A DNA stretch of 13,421 bases from an uncultured Solobacterium sp. (lineage in GTDB: Bacteria; Bacillota_I; Bacilli_A; Erysipelotrichales; Erysipelotrichaceae). The position numbers and the translations under genes were made by a program. The notes under the pieces are model-generated. The model did no database searches. It was not told the DNA's origin and was given only the letters and a program-made list of their open reading frames with translations. This document shows, in pieces, positions 8,067-13,421 of the stretch. The DNA lies in contig CALISH010000172.1 of NCBI GenBank assembly GCA_938041275.1, positions 1 to 13,421 on the forward strand, in the 5' to 3' direction. Every line of letters starts with the position of its first letter. Within the stretch, counting starts at the first letter, position 1.

Positions 8067-8075
8067 ATTATATCA
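8067..8075 (-). promoter_or_regulatory. Extended -10 promoter of the YitT gene
   Basis: TGATATAAT on the minus strand is a perfect extended -10 element. The -35 position at 17-base spacing reads TCTCCA, a weak match. Counting 7 bases from the hexamer puts the transcription start at or one base before the A of the YitT ATG (8059). The element lies in the 43-base gap shared with the divergent VanZ-like gene. Confidence 0.6.
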
Positions 8076-8102
8076 TAGGTACTACGATATGGAGAATGAC
8101 TA

Positions 8103-8552
8103 ATGAAAGATAACCGTATAAAAAACATCATCCTTTGGACTATCGTCATTGCATATACACTTTGGATATTTCATAACTCAGCACAAACCGGAAAAGTCTC
8201 CGCAAATCTGAGCCAAACACTAAGCTATCGCATTTATAATCAATTACAATTCCTACATTTCATACCATTCCAATTATTCCACACACTCATTCGTAAATTT
8301 GCCCACTTTAGCGAATACGCTCTACTTGGCATCTTGGTATCGACTGTCAGCTCACATACCATCCAAGAGCGCAAACAAAAGATAGTCATTATCCTATGGA
8401 TGGTGTTAACACCGATAATCGATGAAGGCATTCAATCCTTTACTCCTGGAAGATCTGCCGAATTACGCGACTGTTTCATCGATATGTGTGGATATAGTTT
8501 CGGATTTCTAATCACATATCTCATAAAAAAGTGGAAAACCAAATTGAAGTGA
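8103..8552 (+). CDS. VanZ-like membrane protein
   Basis: The 149-residue protein shows the VanZ-like pattern: an N-terminal helix ending in WIFHNSAQTG, then RKFAHFSEYALLGILVS (65-81), a helix near 93-105, and DEGIQSFTPGRSAELRDCFIDMCG (107-130), followed by a final helix and a lysine-rich C-terminus. VanZ confers low-level teicoplanin resistance in enterococci by a poorly understood route, but most chromosomal family members have no proven function and nothing here suggests a resistance cluster. The ATG is preceded by GGAG with 8-base spacing. The gene is divergent from the YitT gene and converges on the ybaK-type gene with only 11 bases between stops. A weak A/T-rich hairpin spans that gap but I do not count it as a terminator. 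Confidence 0.88.
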   Translation: MKDNRIKNIILWTIVIAYTLWIFHNSAQTGKVSANLSQTLSYRIYNQLQFLHFIPFQLFHTLIRKFAHFSEYALLGILVSTVSSHTIQERKQKIVIILWMVLTPIIDEGIQSFTPGRSAELRDCFIDMCGYSFGFLITYLIKKWKTKLK

Positions 8553-8563
8553 ACCGCTTTTCT

Positions 8564-9046
8564 TTATTGTGTTAAACCTGCAATCTTACCCTCTGTAATT
8601 TTGATAATATCATCAGGCGCAATTTCAATCTGTGTACCGACTTTACCGCCTGAGACAAGAATCGTATCAAACAATACGATTGTCTCATCATAAACTGTCA
8701 CAAACAATTTTTTCATCCCAATTGGTGAACATCCACCATGGACATAACCAGTTGTCTTTAACAGTTCCTTCTGTGGTAACATCTCCACACTCTTTACACC
8801 AACTGCACGTGCACAAGACTTTAAATCTAACTTCTCTTTTACTGGAATCACAAATACATAATGATTGCCATCATCACCTTTTGTAACCAGTGTCTTAAAG
8901 ACCTGTTCTGGATTTTCTCCACACTTTTGTGCAACCGATACGCCATCTATCAAACCATCACTCACGTCATAGGTATGTTCCTGATACGTAATTCCTTCTG
9001 TATCCAAAATACGCATCACATTTGTCTTTACTTCTTTTTTTGCCAT
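8564..9046 (-). CDS. ybaK: Cys-tRNA(Pro)/Cys-tRNA(Cys) deacylase, YbaK/EbsC type
   Basis: This 160-residue cytoplasmic protein belongs to the YbaK branch of the INS superfamily of trans-editing domains. These hydrolyse cysteine mischarged on tRNA(Pro), a mistake ProRS makes but cannot correct itself. The whole single-domain fold is present. VFKTLV at 49-54 carries Lys51, which aligns with the lysine needed for activity in the Haemophilus enzyme. The GYVHGGCSPIGMKK segment (100-113) and ILVSGGKVGTQIEI (129-142) are the usual family signatures. GAGG stands 8 bases before the ATG. The gene is a single unit: it diverges from tcdA across 99 bases and converges with the VanZ-like gene. The substrate is inferred from the family; other INS proteins differ in specificity. 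Confidence 0.93.
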   Translation of the reverse strand: MAKKEVKTNVMRILDTEGITYQEHTYDVSDGLIDGVSVAQKCGENPEQVFKTLVTKGDDGNHYVFVIPVKEKLDLKSCARAVGVKSVEMLPQKELLKTTGYVHGGCSPIGMKKLFVTVYDETIVLFDTILVSGGKVGTQIEIAPDDIIKITEGKIAGLTQ

Positions 9047-9145
9047 ATTTTTTTCCTCGCTACTATTTTACACCAATTTATAAATCACTGCAGATACGTT
9101 CCATCCATATCAAATTTACGTTACAATAAACTGCGAGGTATAAAC

Positions 9146-9883
9146 ATGATCAATCGTTTTTCTAGAACACAACGCGTCATCGGAAGAGACGCACTACATA
9201 AGATCCAACAAGCACACGTCATCGTATTCGGTGTTGGTGGAGTTGGTGGATACGCCATTGAGGCTTTAGCACGCAGTGGGATTGGTAAAATCGATATTGT
9301 CGACCACGATACGGTTTCACTCACCAATATCAACCGACAACTCATCGCAACTGACGCAACTATCGACCAATACAAAGTAGATGTAATGAAAGAGCGCATC
9401 CACACAATCAGTCCAGACACGGTTGTGACTGCTCTACCTATCTTCTATTTGCCTGAAACTAAAGACCAATTTGATTTTAGCCAATATGACTATATCATCG
9501 ATGCTATCGATAACGTTACCGCTAAGATTGATTTAATTGTAACCGCTAAGAGTTTAGGTGTTCCTATCATCTCTGCAATGGGCTGTGGCAATCGCTTCGA
9601 TCCAACAAAAGTTCGTGTAATGGATATCTACGACACAAAAAATGATCCACTCGCAAAAGTCATGCGCCATGAGTTACGTGTACGTAACATCAAAGACTTA
9701 CAAGTATGTTGTTCGATAGAGGCTCCAATCAAACCAATTGAATACCCTGATGAGGAACAAGAAAAAGCAGTGAAATGGAGTATTCCAGGTTCCACTGCCT
9801 TCGTGCCACCGGTTGCGGGTATTACATTAGCTGCCGAAGTTGTTCGACAAATTACAAATTTTGATCCAAACAATCGCAAGTAA
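9146..9883 (+). CDS. tcdA: tRNA threonylcarbamoyladenosine dehydratase (TcdA/CsdL, ThiF family)
   Basis: TcdA uses ATP to cyclise t6A at position 37 of ANN-reading tRNAs to ct6A, which stabilises decoding. The 245-residue length is normal for Gram-positive forms. The E1-like Rossmann motif GVGGVGG covers 29-35. The acidic nucleotide site IVDHDTV (51-57) is followed by the arginine of TNINRQ (60-65). YIIDAIDN (116-123) and AMGCGNRFDPTKV (144-156) are typical of TcdA rather than MoeB or ThiF, and the zinc-binding CxxC pairs of those enzymes are not evident (only Cys188-Cys189). The frame is open far upstream to 8861, but GAGG 7 bases before the ATG at 9146 and the family start MINRFSRTQRVIG settle the start. 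A strong terminator overlaps the stop codon. Confidence 0.94.
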   Translation: MINRFSRTQRVIGRDALHKIQQAHVIVFGVGGVGGYAIEALARSGIGKIDIVDHDTVSLTNINRQLIATDATIDQYKVDVMKERIHTISPDTVVTALPIFYLPETKDQFDFSQYDYIIDAIDNVTAKIDLIVTAKSLGVPIISAMGCGNRFDPTKVRVMDIYDTKNDPLAKVMRHELRVRNIKDLQVCCSIEAPIKPIEYPDEEQEKAVKWSIPGSTAFVPPVAGITLAAEVVRQITNFDPNNRK

Positions 9884-9902
9884 CGAAAGTTACTTGTTTT
9901 TT
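9877..9902 (+). terminator. Rho-independent terminator of tcdA
   Basis: A perfect 8-bp stem CAAGTAAC/GTTACTTG closes a stable GAAA tetraloop and is followed by six T (9897-9902). The tcdA stop codon TAA (9881-9883) lies inside the left arm. On the minus strand the hairpin lacks a T run, so it should not efficiently end the converging GatB/YqeY transcript. Confidence 0.9.
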
Positions 9903-10347
9903 AATGCAAGATTGTACCAAGAATACGGTTAACAGTCTTACCGTCTGTTTGACCCTTATACTTATCAAGAATTTCTCTCATTACAGGGCCTTGATTACGC
10001 TTGAGAGGCTCTAAGCCCTTCTCTTGTAAGATTCCTTCGATAATTTGATGAATCTCTTCTTCCGTTAACTGCTTCGGTAAGTAAGAAGAAAGTAGTTTCA
10101 ACTTCTTTTGTGCCTCTTCCTTTAAATCTTCACGATTTTCAGGAATACTCTCAATCGTTTCATTTGTCTGCTTGATTTCACGTTGAATATACGCTAGTTC
10201 ATCATTCTTCTCTAACGTATGACCAGCTTCTTTCTCCGCAAGTGCAATTGCGGAAATCACAAGACTCAATACACCCTTTGTAAGAGTATCATGTTCCTTC
10301 ATTGCCGTCATATTATCTTTTCTTAATTGTAATAATAGTTCGCCCAT
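9901..10347 (-). CDS. GatB/YqeY domain protein
   Basis: This 148-residue protein consists of a helical N-terminal part and a C-terminal YqeY/GatB-tail domain, the size of free-standing YqeY. The pattern is typical: ALKEHD-like MTAMKEHD near the start, LSLVISAIALAEKEAG, YLPKQLTEEEI (89-99), GPVMREILDKYKGQTDGKTVNRIL at the end. In GatB this domain contacts tRNA during transamidation of Glu-tRNA(Gln) or Asp-tRNA(Asn). The role of the stand-alone protein is not established; tRNA binding is a plausible inference. AGGAGGT lies 7 bases before the ATG. A TATAAT at 10368-10373 would start the mRNA at the Shine-Dalgarno itself. The gene converges with tcdA, and its stop overlaps the T run of the tcdA terminator. 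Confidence 0.92.
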   Translation of the reverse strand: MGELLLQLRKDNMTAMKEHDTLTKGVLSLVISAIALAEKEAGHTLEKNDELAYIQREIKQTNETIESIPENREDLKEEAQKKLKLLSSYLPKQLTEEEIHQIIEGILQEKGLEPLKRNQGPVMREILDKYKGQTDGKTVNRILGTILH

Positions 10348-10367
10348 TATGAATACCTCCTGGTACT

Positions 10368-10373
10368 ATTATA
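10368..10373 (-). promoter_or_regulatory. -10 element of the GatB/YqeY gene
   Basis: A perfect TATAAT on the minus strand, with no TGn extension and a poor -35 match (ACATAC at 17 bases). The predicted start is about 10361, the first base of the AGGAGGT ribosome site, giving a leader of about 14 bases. Confidence 0.5.
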
Positions 10374-10424
10374 AACTTTCTAGCGAAAAAGTATGTGCCT
10401 TCTTCATCTATATACTCTAAAATA

Positions 10425-10433
10425 TGCTAAAAT
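10425..10433 (+). promoter_or_regulatory. Extended -10 promoter of the ATP-grasp/esterase pair
   Basis: TGCTAAAAT is an extended -10 element (TGn plus TAAAAT). The heptamer CTAAAAT occurs twice in tandem here (10417-10423 and 10427-10433), so there may be two overlapping -10 boxes. The -35 region is poor. The predicted start near 10440 leaves about 16 bases before the ATG, enough for the AGGTGA ribosome site. Confidence 0.5.
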
Positions 10434-10455
10434 CACTACAAAGTAGGTGAATATT

Positions 10456-11685
10456 ATGCAAAAAAACTTTATCTTTATTTCCCCTAATTTTCCTAAGACA
10501 TATTATCAATTCCCACTCGCTTGGAAACAATTAGGTGGTCGTTCCCTCGCAATCAGTGATGCAAATTATAACTCTTTAAGCGACGTACAAAAGTCAGCTT
10601 TTGATGATTACTATCAGGTAAATTCTCTAGAGAACTATGATGAGGTATATCGTGCTGTCGCATGGTTTGCGCATCGTTATGGCAAAATTGATTGGTTAGA
10701 GTCCAATAATGAATATTGGTTATTTCAAGACGCGAAACTTCGTCAGGATTTTAATATTACCACTGGTGATAAAGCAGACGATGTTGTGCACTATAAGCTA
10801 AAGTCTGAAATGAAGGCATACTATCACAAGGCAAATGTACCAACCGCACGCTATCACATCGTATCCACTTTAGAAGCTGGTAAAGAGTTTATCTCTAAAG
10901 TGGGTTATCCAGTTGTCGTAAAACCTAACAATGGTGTAGGTTCTAGCGCAACTTGGAAGATTCGTAATGACAGCGAACTTGAAGACTTCTATAAAATTCA
11001 ACTACCACATGAATATATCATGGAAGAATATGTTCCAGGATACATCCTGTCATTCGATGGTATTGTAGATGAAAACAACAAAATCGTTTACCGTACATGC
11101 CATGTATTCCCAAACCCAGTTATGGAAATTGTAAATGGAAAGACAGACTGTATCTTCTGGAATGAAATTGAAATACCAAAAGACCTTAACCAGATGGGTG
11201 AACGACTCATCCATGCCTTTAACCTTCGTTCACGTTTCTTCCATACAGAGTATTTCCGTATGACAGAAGATAAAGAAGGACTTGGTAAGAAAGGTGATTT
11301 AATCGGTCTAGAAGTGAACATGCGTCCACCAGGTGGATACATGACAGATATGATCAATTACTCGCAAGATATCAACATCTACATGATCTATGCAAAAATA
11401 TGCATGCATGTACAAAATATGGTATCACCACATCCTATTTACCACTGTGTACACGTAGGCCTACGTGACGGTAGTCATTATGCACATTCTGGTCTCGAAG
11501 TCTTCCAACGCTTTGGCGCAAATATCGTCATGCACGAAAGAATGCCACAGGTGCTAGATGCCGCGATGGGTAATGAATTCTATGTTGCCCGCTTTAAAAC
11601 GATGAAGGAACTACATGAGTTTGTTGATTTTGTGACGGAAAAGGAAGTGAAGCCACATGCAGATAAACTACCACAAGAGTTATAG
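10456..11685 (+). CDS. ATP-grasp carboxylate-amine ligase-like protein, substrate unknown
   Basis: The 409-residue protein has a pre-ATP-grasp N-terminal domain (about 1-108) and an ATP-grasp core (about 110-320). Visible ATP-grasp features are VVVKPNNGVGSS (153-164, Lys156 for ATP phosphate), the hinge EEYVPGY (190-196), and GLEVNMRPPGG (284-294) with Glu286 and Asn288 as probable Mg ligands. A C-terminal beta-rich part follows (about 325-409). Family members join a carboxylate to an amine or similar nucleophile through an acyl phosphate. The sequence does not tell which, and I do not match it to PurD, PurK, DdlB, CarB or biotin carboxylase. The start is the ATG at 10456, 5 bases after AGGTGA; a GTG at 10447 is in frame but lies inside the ribosome site. 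It overlaps the downstream hydrolase gene by 29 bases. Confidence 0.88.
   Translation: MQKNFIFISPNFPKTYYQFPLAWKQLGGRSLAISDANYNSLSDVQKSAFDDYYQVNSLENYDEVYRAVAWFAHRYGKIDWLESNNEYWLFQDAKLRQDFNITTGDKADDVVHYKLKSEMKAYYHKANVPTARYHIVSTLEAGKEFISKVGYPVVVKPNNGVGSSATWKIRNDSELEDFYKIQLPHEYIMEEYVPGYILSFDGIVDENNKIVYRTCHVFPNPVMEIVNGKTDCIFWNEIEIPKDLNQMGERLIHAFNLRSRFFHTEYFRMTEDKEGLGKKGDLIGLEVNMRPPGGYMTDMINYSQDINIYMIYAKICMHVQNMVSPHPIYHCVHVGLRDGSHYAHSGLEVFQRFGANIVMHERMPQVLDAAMGNEFYVARFKTMKELHEFVDFVTEKEVKPHADKLPQEL
11452..11467. repeat. Perfect 16-bp palindrome in the ATP-grasp gene
   Basis: CACGTAGGCCTACGTG is a perfect palindrome in the coding sequence (encoding HVGLR and the first base of the next Asp codon). 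A dimeric DNA-binding protein could recognise it, but codon choice alone may explain it. Confidence 0.5.
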
Positions 11686-12418
11686 TAATTATTTAAATCG
11701 TGATATGGAATTTAAGGTTTTTGGTCATGCTGGCATTGTGCTACTTGCCTTTCCATCCCAAGATGGAAGATTCTACGACTATGAAAACCGTAACCTAATC
11801 CAATCCATTTCCAATCAAATTGATCAAGGAAAAGTCATGGTACTATGTTGTGACTCCATCGATGGAGAATCTTGGTCTGCAGAATGGAAAAATATCAATG
11901 ATCGCATTAGTGCTCACGAAGCGTATTTTAATTATATTTACCAAGAACTATTACCCCTATTCCGCGACTTATATCCAAATCAAAGAGAAAGTAAAGTTTA
12001 TACGATGGGATGCTCACTAGGTGCTTATCACGCATTAAATATCTTGTTCCGTATGCCAGACTTATTTGCAGGATGTATCTGCTTATCTGGTGTATATAGT
12101 ACCTACCCATTCTTTGGCTCCTACAGCAACGAAATCATCTACCAAAATTCCCCAAATGACTTTATCAACGGTATGCACTATGATCATCCATATGTTGAAA
12201 AATACCGCCAGAAACAGATTTATATCTGTTGTGGACAGGGTGCTTGGGAACATCCAATGTTAGAGGATACTCGTCGCTTAGAAGAACTACTCAAATATAA
12301 GAATATCCCCACCCATGTCGAGTACTGGGGATTTGACGTCAGCCACGATTGGCCATGGTGGGAAAAGCAATTTCCATACTATGTGAACCAGTTAATTAAC
12401 ACACAATCAACGAATTAA
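11657..12418 (+). CDS. Esterase-family alpha/beta hydrolase, substrate unknown
   Basis: This 253-residue protein is an alpha/beta hydrolase resembling the putative-esterase (EstD/antigen 85-like) group. The start MQINYHKSYSNYLNRDMEF followed by VFGHAG matches the small cytoplasmic Firmicute family. The nucleophile elbow is MGCSLG with Ser120. The likely catalytic histidine is His230 in SHDWPWW. The acid is probably Asp204 or Glu198 near GAWEHPMLEDT, but this is uncertain. There is no signal peptide, so it acts in the cytoplasm. AAGGAAG lies 9 bases before the ATG, inside the ATP-grasp gene, so translation is likely coupled across a 29-base overlap. The pairing suggests the hydrolase acts on the product or a precursor of the ligase, which is inference only. 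No terminator lies between its stop and the tRNA gene. Confidence 0.88.
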   Translation: MQINYHKSYSNYLNRDMEFKVFGHAGIVLLAFPSQDGRFYDYENRNLIQSISNQIDQGKVMVLCCDSIDGESWSAEWKNINDRISAHEAYFNYIYQELLPLFRDLYPNQRESKVYTMGCSLGAYHALNILFRMPDLFAGCICLSGVYSTYPFFGSYSNEIIYQNSPNDFINGMHYDHPYVEKYRQKQIYICCGQGAWEHPMLEDTRRLEELLKYKNIPTHVEYWGFDVSHDWPWWEKQFPYYVNQLINTQSTN

Positions 12419-12429
12419 TCATTTTATGC

Positions 12430-12458
12430 TTTTCATCGTCTTACTATTCTGCTATTAT
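12430..12458 (+). promoter_or_regulatory. Promoter of tRNA-Leu
   Basis: TTTTCA (12430-12435, 4/6 to TTGACA) and TATTAT (12453-12458) are separated by exactly 17 bases, with TGC just before the -10 box making it extended. The predicted start near 12465 lies 4 bases before the mature tRNA. It is the most complete promoter I see in the window. Confidence 0.65.
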
Positions 12459-12468
12459 TATCTAGCAC

Positions 12469-12552
12469 GCGGATATGGCGGAACTGGCAGACGCGCTAGA
12501 TTTAGGATCTAGTTCCTTCGGAGTGCAGGTTCGATTCCTGTTATCCGCACCA
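12469..12552 (+). tRNA. tRNA-Leu (anticodon UAG)
   Basis: The 84-base gene folds as a class II tRNA. The acceptor stem GCGGATA (12469-12475) pairs with TATCCGC (12542-12548), followed by discriminator A and an encoded CCA (12550-12552). The anticodon stem CTAGA/TCTAG holds the loop TTTAGGA with anticodon TAG at 12503-12505, which reads CUA and, if U34 is suitably modified, other CUN leucine codons. A short variable arm around TTCG (12517-12520) and the T arm GCAGG-TTCGATT-CCTGT (12525-12541) complete the structure. The discriminator A and long variable arm agree with leucine. Confidence 0.96.
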
Positions 12553-12555
12553 TTG

Positions 12556-12589
12556 AAAAGGACTTCAATATCATATTGGAGTCCTTTTT
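12556..12589 (+). terminator. Terminator after tRNA-Leu, probably bidirectional
   Basis: The arms 12556-12571 and 12573-12588 pair over 16 positions with one T-G wobble; the tip will open to a small loop. The plus strand ends in five T (12585-12589). On the minus strand the same hairpin is followed by four T and then C, so it can also end the converging ADP-ribosylglycohydrolase transcript, whose stop is 5 bases away. Confidence 0.85.
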
Positions 12590-12593
12590 CTAC

Positions 12594-13421
12594 TTATTTG
12601 AATACTCTTTCTAATCCATCTACATATTCTTTAAAATTAATCCCATTGACTTCCTCAATGTGTTTGATCTCTAAACTATTAAATTTTGGATGAAATGCGC
12701 CACAGATAGCGGTGGATATAGAACCGATCGTATCACTATCCCCTGCAATATTAGCTGATAATTGAGCAGACTTCATTGGATTCCCTTTGCTCAAGATAAT
12801 CATTGCAAGTACAGCCGGAATTGTTTCAATAGTCTCAAACCCAACACCGTATACTGTCTCAAGTTTCTCAAGAACCTCTTTCTCAGATAATGTCGTAATA
12901 TCCTGTCGAATTAAATCAAGTCTCTTTGATAGCGACGCTGAAGGAAGTTGGTTTCCATGTTTCATGCCCTCTTCAATTGCAAGTTTCGCTAGTGACCAAA
13001 GTTCTTCTTCATCATATTCATGTCGCAACGCATAACTAGATAGCGTTGCGATAACACTCGCACCTGCAATCGCAATACTTGTATTGTGCGTTGGAAGACA
13101 TAGTTTACAAACATCATCTACTAAGCCTATGATGTCATGATAATCATGCAGAATCCCAAGCGGACTAACCTTCATAGCAGATCCATTTGTGGTTCCATAC
13201 TTTCCAGACTCTATATAACTTTTACCAGCACGTAATAAATCTAGAGCTTTTGAAGTAGATGGTCCAATTTGACTTGCATTCTTTTCTGGATTTTCATCTG
13301 CCCATCGCAATAATTTGTGAAGGTATAATTCTGTATCAAATTTTCTATCTTCAATGATTGAATCACATACTAGTAAGGTATTCACAGTATCATCTGTCAC
13401 CTCACCTGCTTTAAATTTCCG
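12594..13421 (-). CDS. ADP-ribosylglycohydrolase family protein, N-terminus cut by window edge
   Basis: The frame is open to the right edge; 275 residues are visible and roughly the first 35-45 are missing. The GTG at 13400 is an internal valine codon, because the in-frame upstream residues (RKFKAGE) lead into the family motif TDDT (visible residues 9-12). Other hallmarks are NGSAM (79-83), PTHN (110-113) and GDSDT (227-231); the acidic residues of TDDT and GDSDT bind two magnesium ions in DraG/ARH enzymes. The family removes ADP-ribose from arginine or other residues, or cleaves related ribosyl bonds, so the exact substrate here is open. It converges on tRNA-Leu and shares its terminator. 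No ADP-ribosyltransferase is visible in the window. Confidence 0.9.
   Translation of the reverse strand, partial: RKFKAGEVTDDTVNTLLVCDSIIEDRKFDTELYLHKLLRWADENPEKNASQIGPSTSKALDLLRAGKSYIESGKYGTTNGSAMKVSPLGILHDYHDIIGLVDDVCKLCLPTHNTSIAIAGASVIATLSSYALRHEYDEEELWSLAKLAIEEGMKHGNQLPSASLSKRLDLIRQDITTLSEKEVLEKLETVYGVGFETIETIPAVLAMIILSKGNPMKSAQLSANIAGDSDTIGSISTAICGAFHPKFNSLEIKHIEEVNGINFKEYVDGLERVFK

Noticed and set aside
8060..8149. 30-residue N-terminal extension of the YitT protein
   Set aside because: No ribosome site, overlap with the divergent VanZ-like coding sequence, and residues unlike the family N-terminus.
8527..8561. Possible terminator between the VanZ-like and ybaK-type genes
   Set aside because: The stem AAAAGTGG/CCGCTTTT is half A-T with a wobble and a 19-base loop, and there is no clean T run.
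9055..9138. Inverted CCTCGC ... GCGAGG in the ybaK/tcdA intergenic region
   Set aside because: These are simply the two ribosome sites of the divergent genes, not an operator.
8861..9145. N-terminal extension of the tcdA frame on the plus strand
   Set aside because: It runs antisense through the ybaK-type gene, has no ribosome site, and the family start plus GAGG point to 9146.
13023..13051. 9-bp inverted repeat TCGCAACGC/GCGTTGCGA in the ADP-ribosylglycohydrolase gene
   Set aside because: It lies inside a well-conserved coding region with no T run, and one such repeat is expected by chance in a window this size.
1..13421. CRISPR arrays, insertion sequences, phage genes or toxin-antitoxin modules
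   Set aside because: I saw no regularly spaced repeats, transposase or integrase motifs, or paired small toxin/antitoxin genes.

Overview
The window is AT-rich, densely packed bacterial chromosome with strong Shine-Dalgarno sites and a low-GC Gram-positive gene set. The gene order ftsE-ftsX-M23 peptidase-S41 peptidase-uvrB, a UvrB hairpin that resembles what I recall of mycoplasma UvrB, and the short intergenic gaps suggest a Firmicute of the Erysipelotrichia type. That placement is inference from gene content and protein style; no marker such as 16S rRNA is present. I see no mobile element, phage gene, CRISPR array or transposase, and the window reads as ordinary core chromosome.

Region 1 (86-8059, all minus strand, so read from right to left) is a cell-envelope and repair block. 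A YitT-family membrane protein comes first. It is followed by ftsE and ftsX, and then by a secreted coiled-coil M23 peptidase that is probably the hydrolase controlled by FtsEX at the division septum. A hairpin terminator stands directly in front of an S41 (Ctp) protease carrying a peptidoglycan-binding domain. Next come uvrB and a small two-helix membrane protein. The junctions are tight: ATGA or 8-base overlaps at ftsE/ftsX, ftsX/M23 and S41/uvrB, and a 3-base gap at uvrB/membrane protein.

Region 2 (8103-10347) holds single housekeeping genes on alternating strands: a VanZ-like membrane protein (+), a YbaK-type Cys-tRNA deacylase (-), a TcdA-type tRNA t6A dehydratase (+) ending in a strong terminator, and a GatB/YqeY-domain protein (-).

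Region 3 (10456-12552) is a plus-strand pair, an ATP-grasp ligase overlapping an esterase-like alpha/beta hydrolase by 29 bases, followed by a tRNA-Leu(UAG) with its own promoter. A long, nearly bidirectional terminator separates this from Region 4, the C-terminal part of an ADP-ribosylglycohydrolase gene on the minus strand that runs off the right edge.

Most of the window is well-known biology. The points most worth following are the ATP-grasp/hydrolase pair of unknown substrate, the terminator with no room for a promoter before the S41 protease gene, a probable leaderless YitT mRNA, and repeated use of extended -10 (TGn) promoters with weak -35 boxes.
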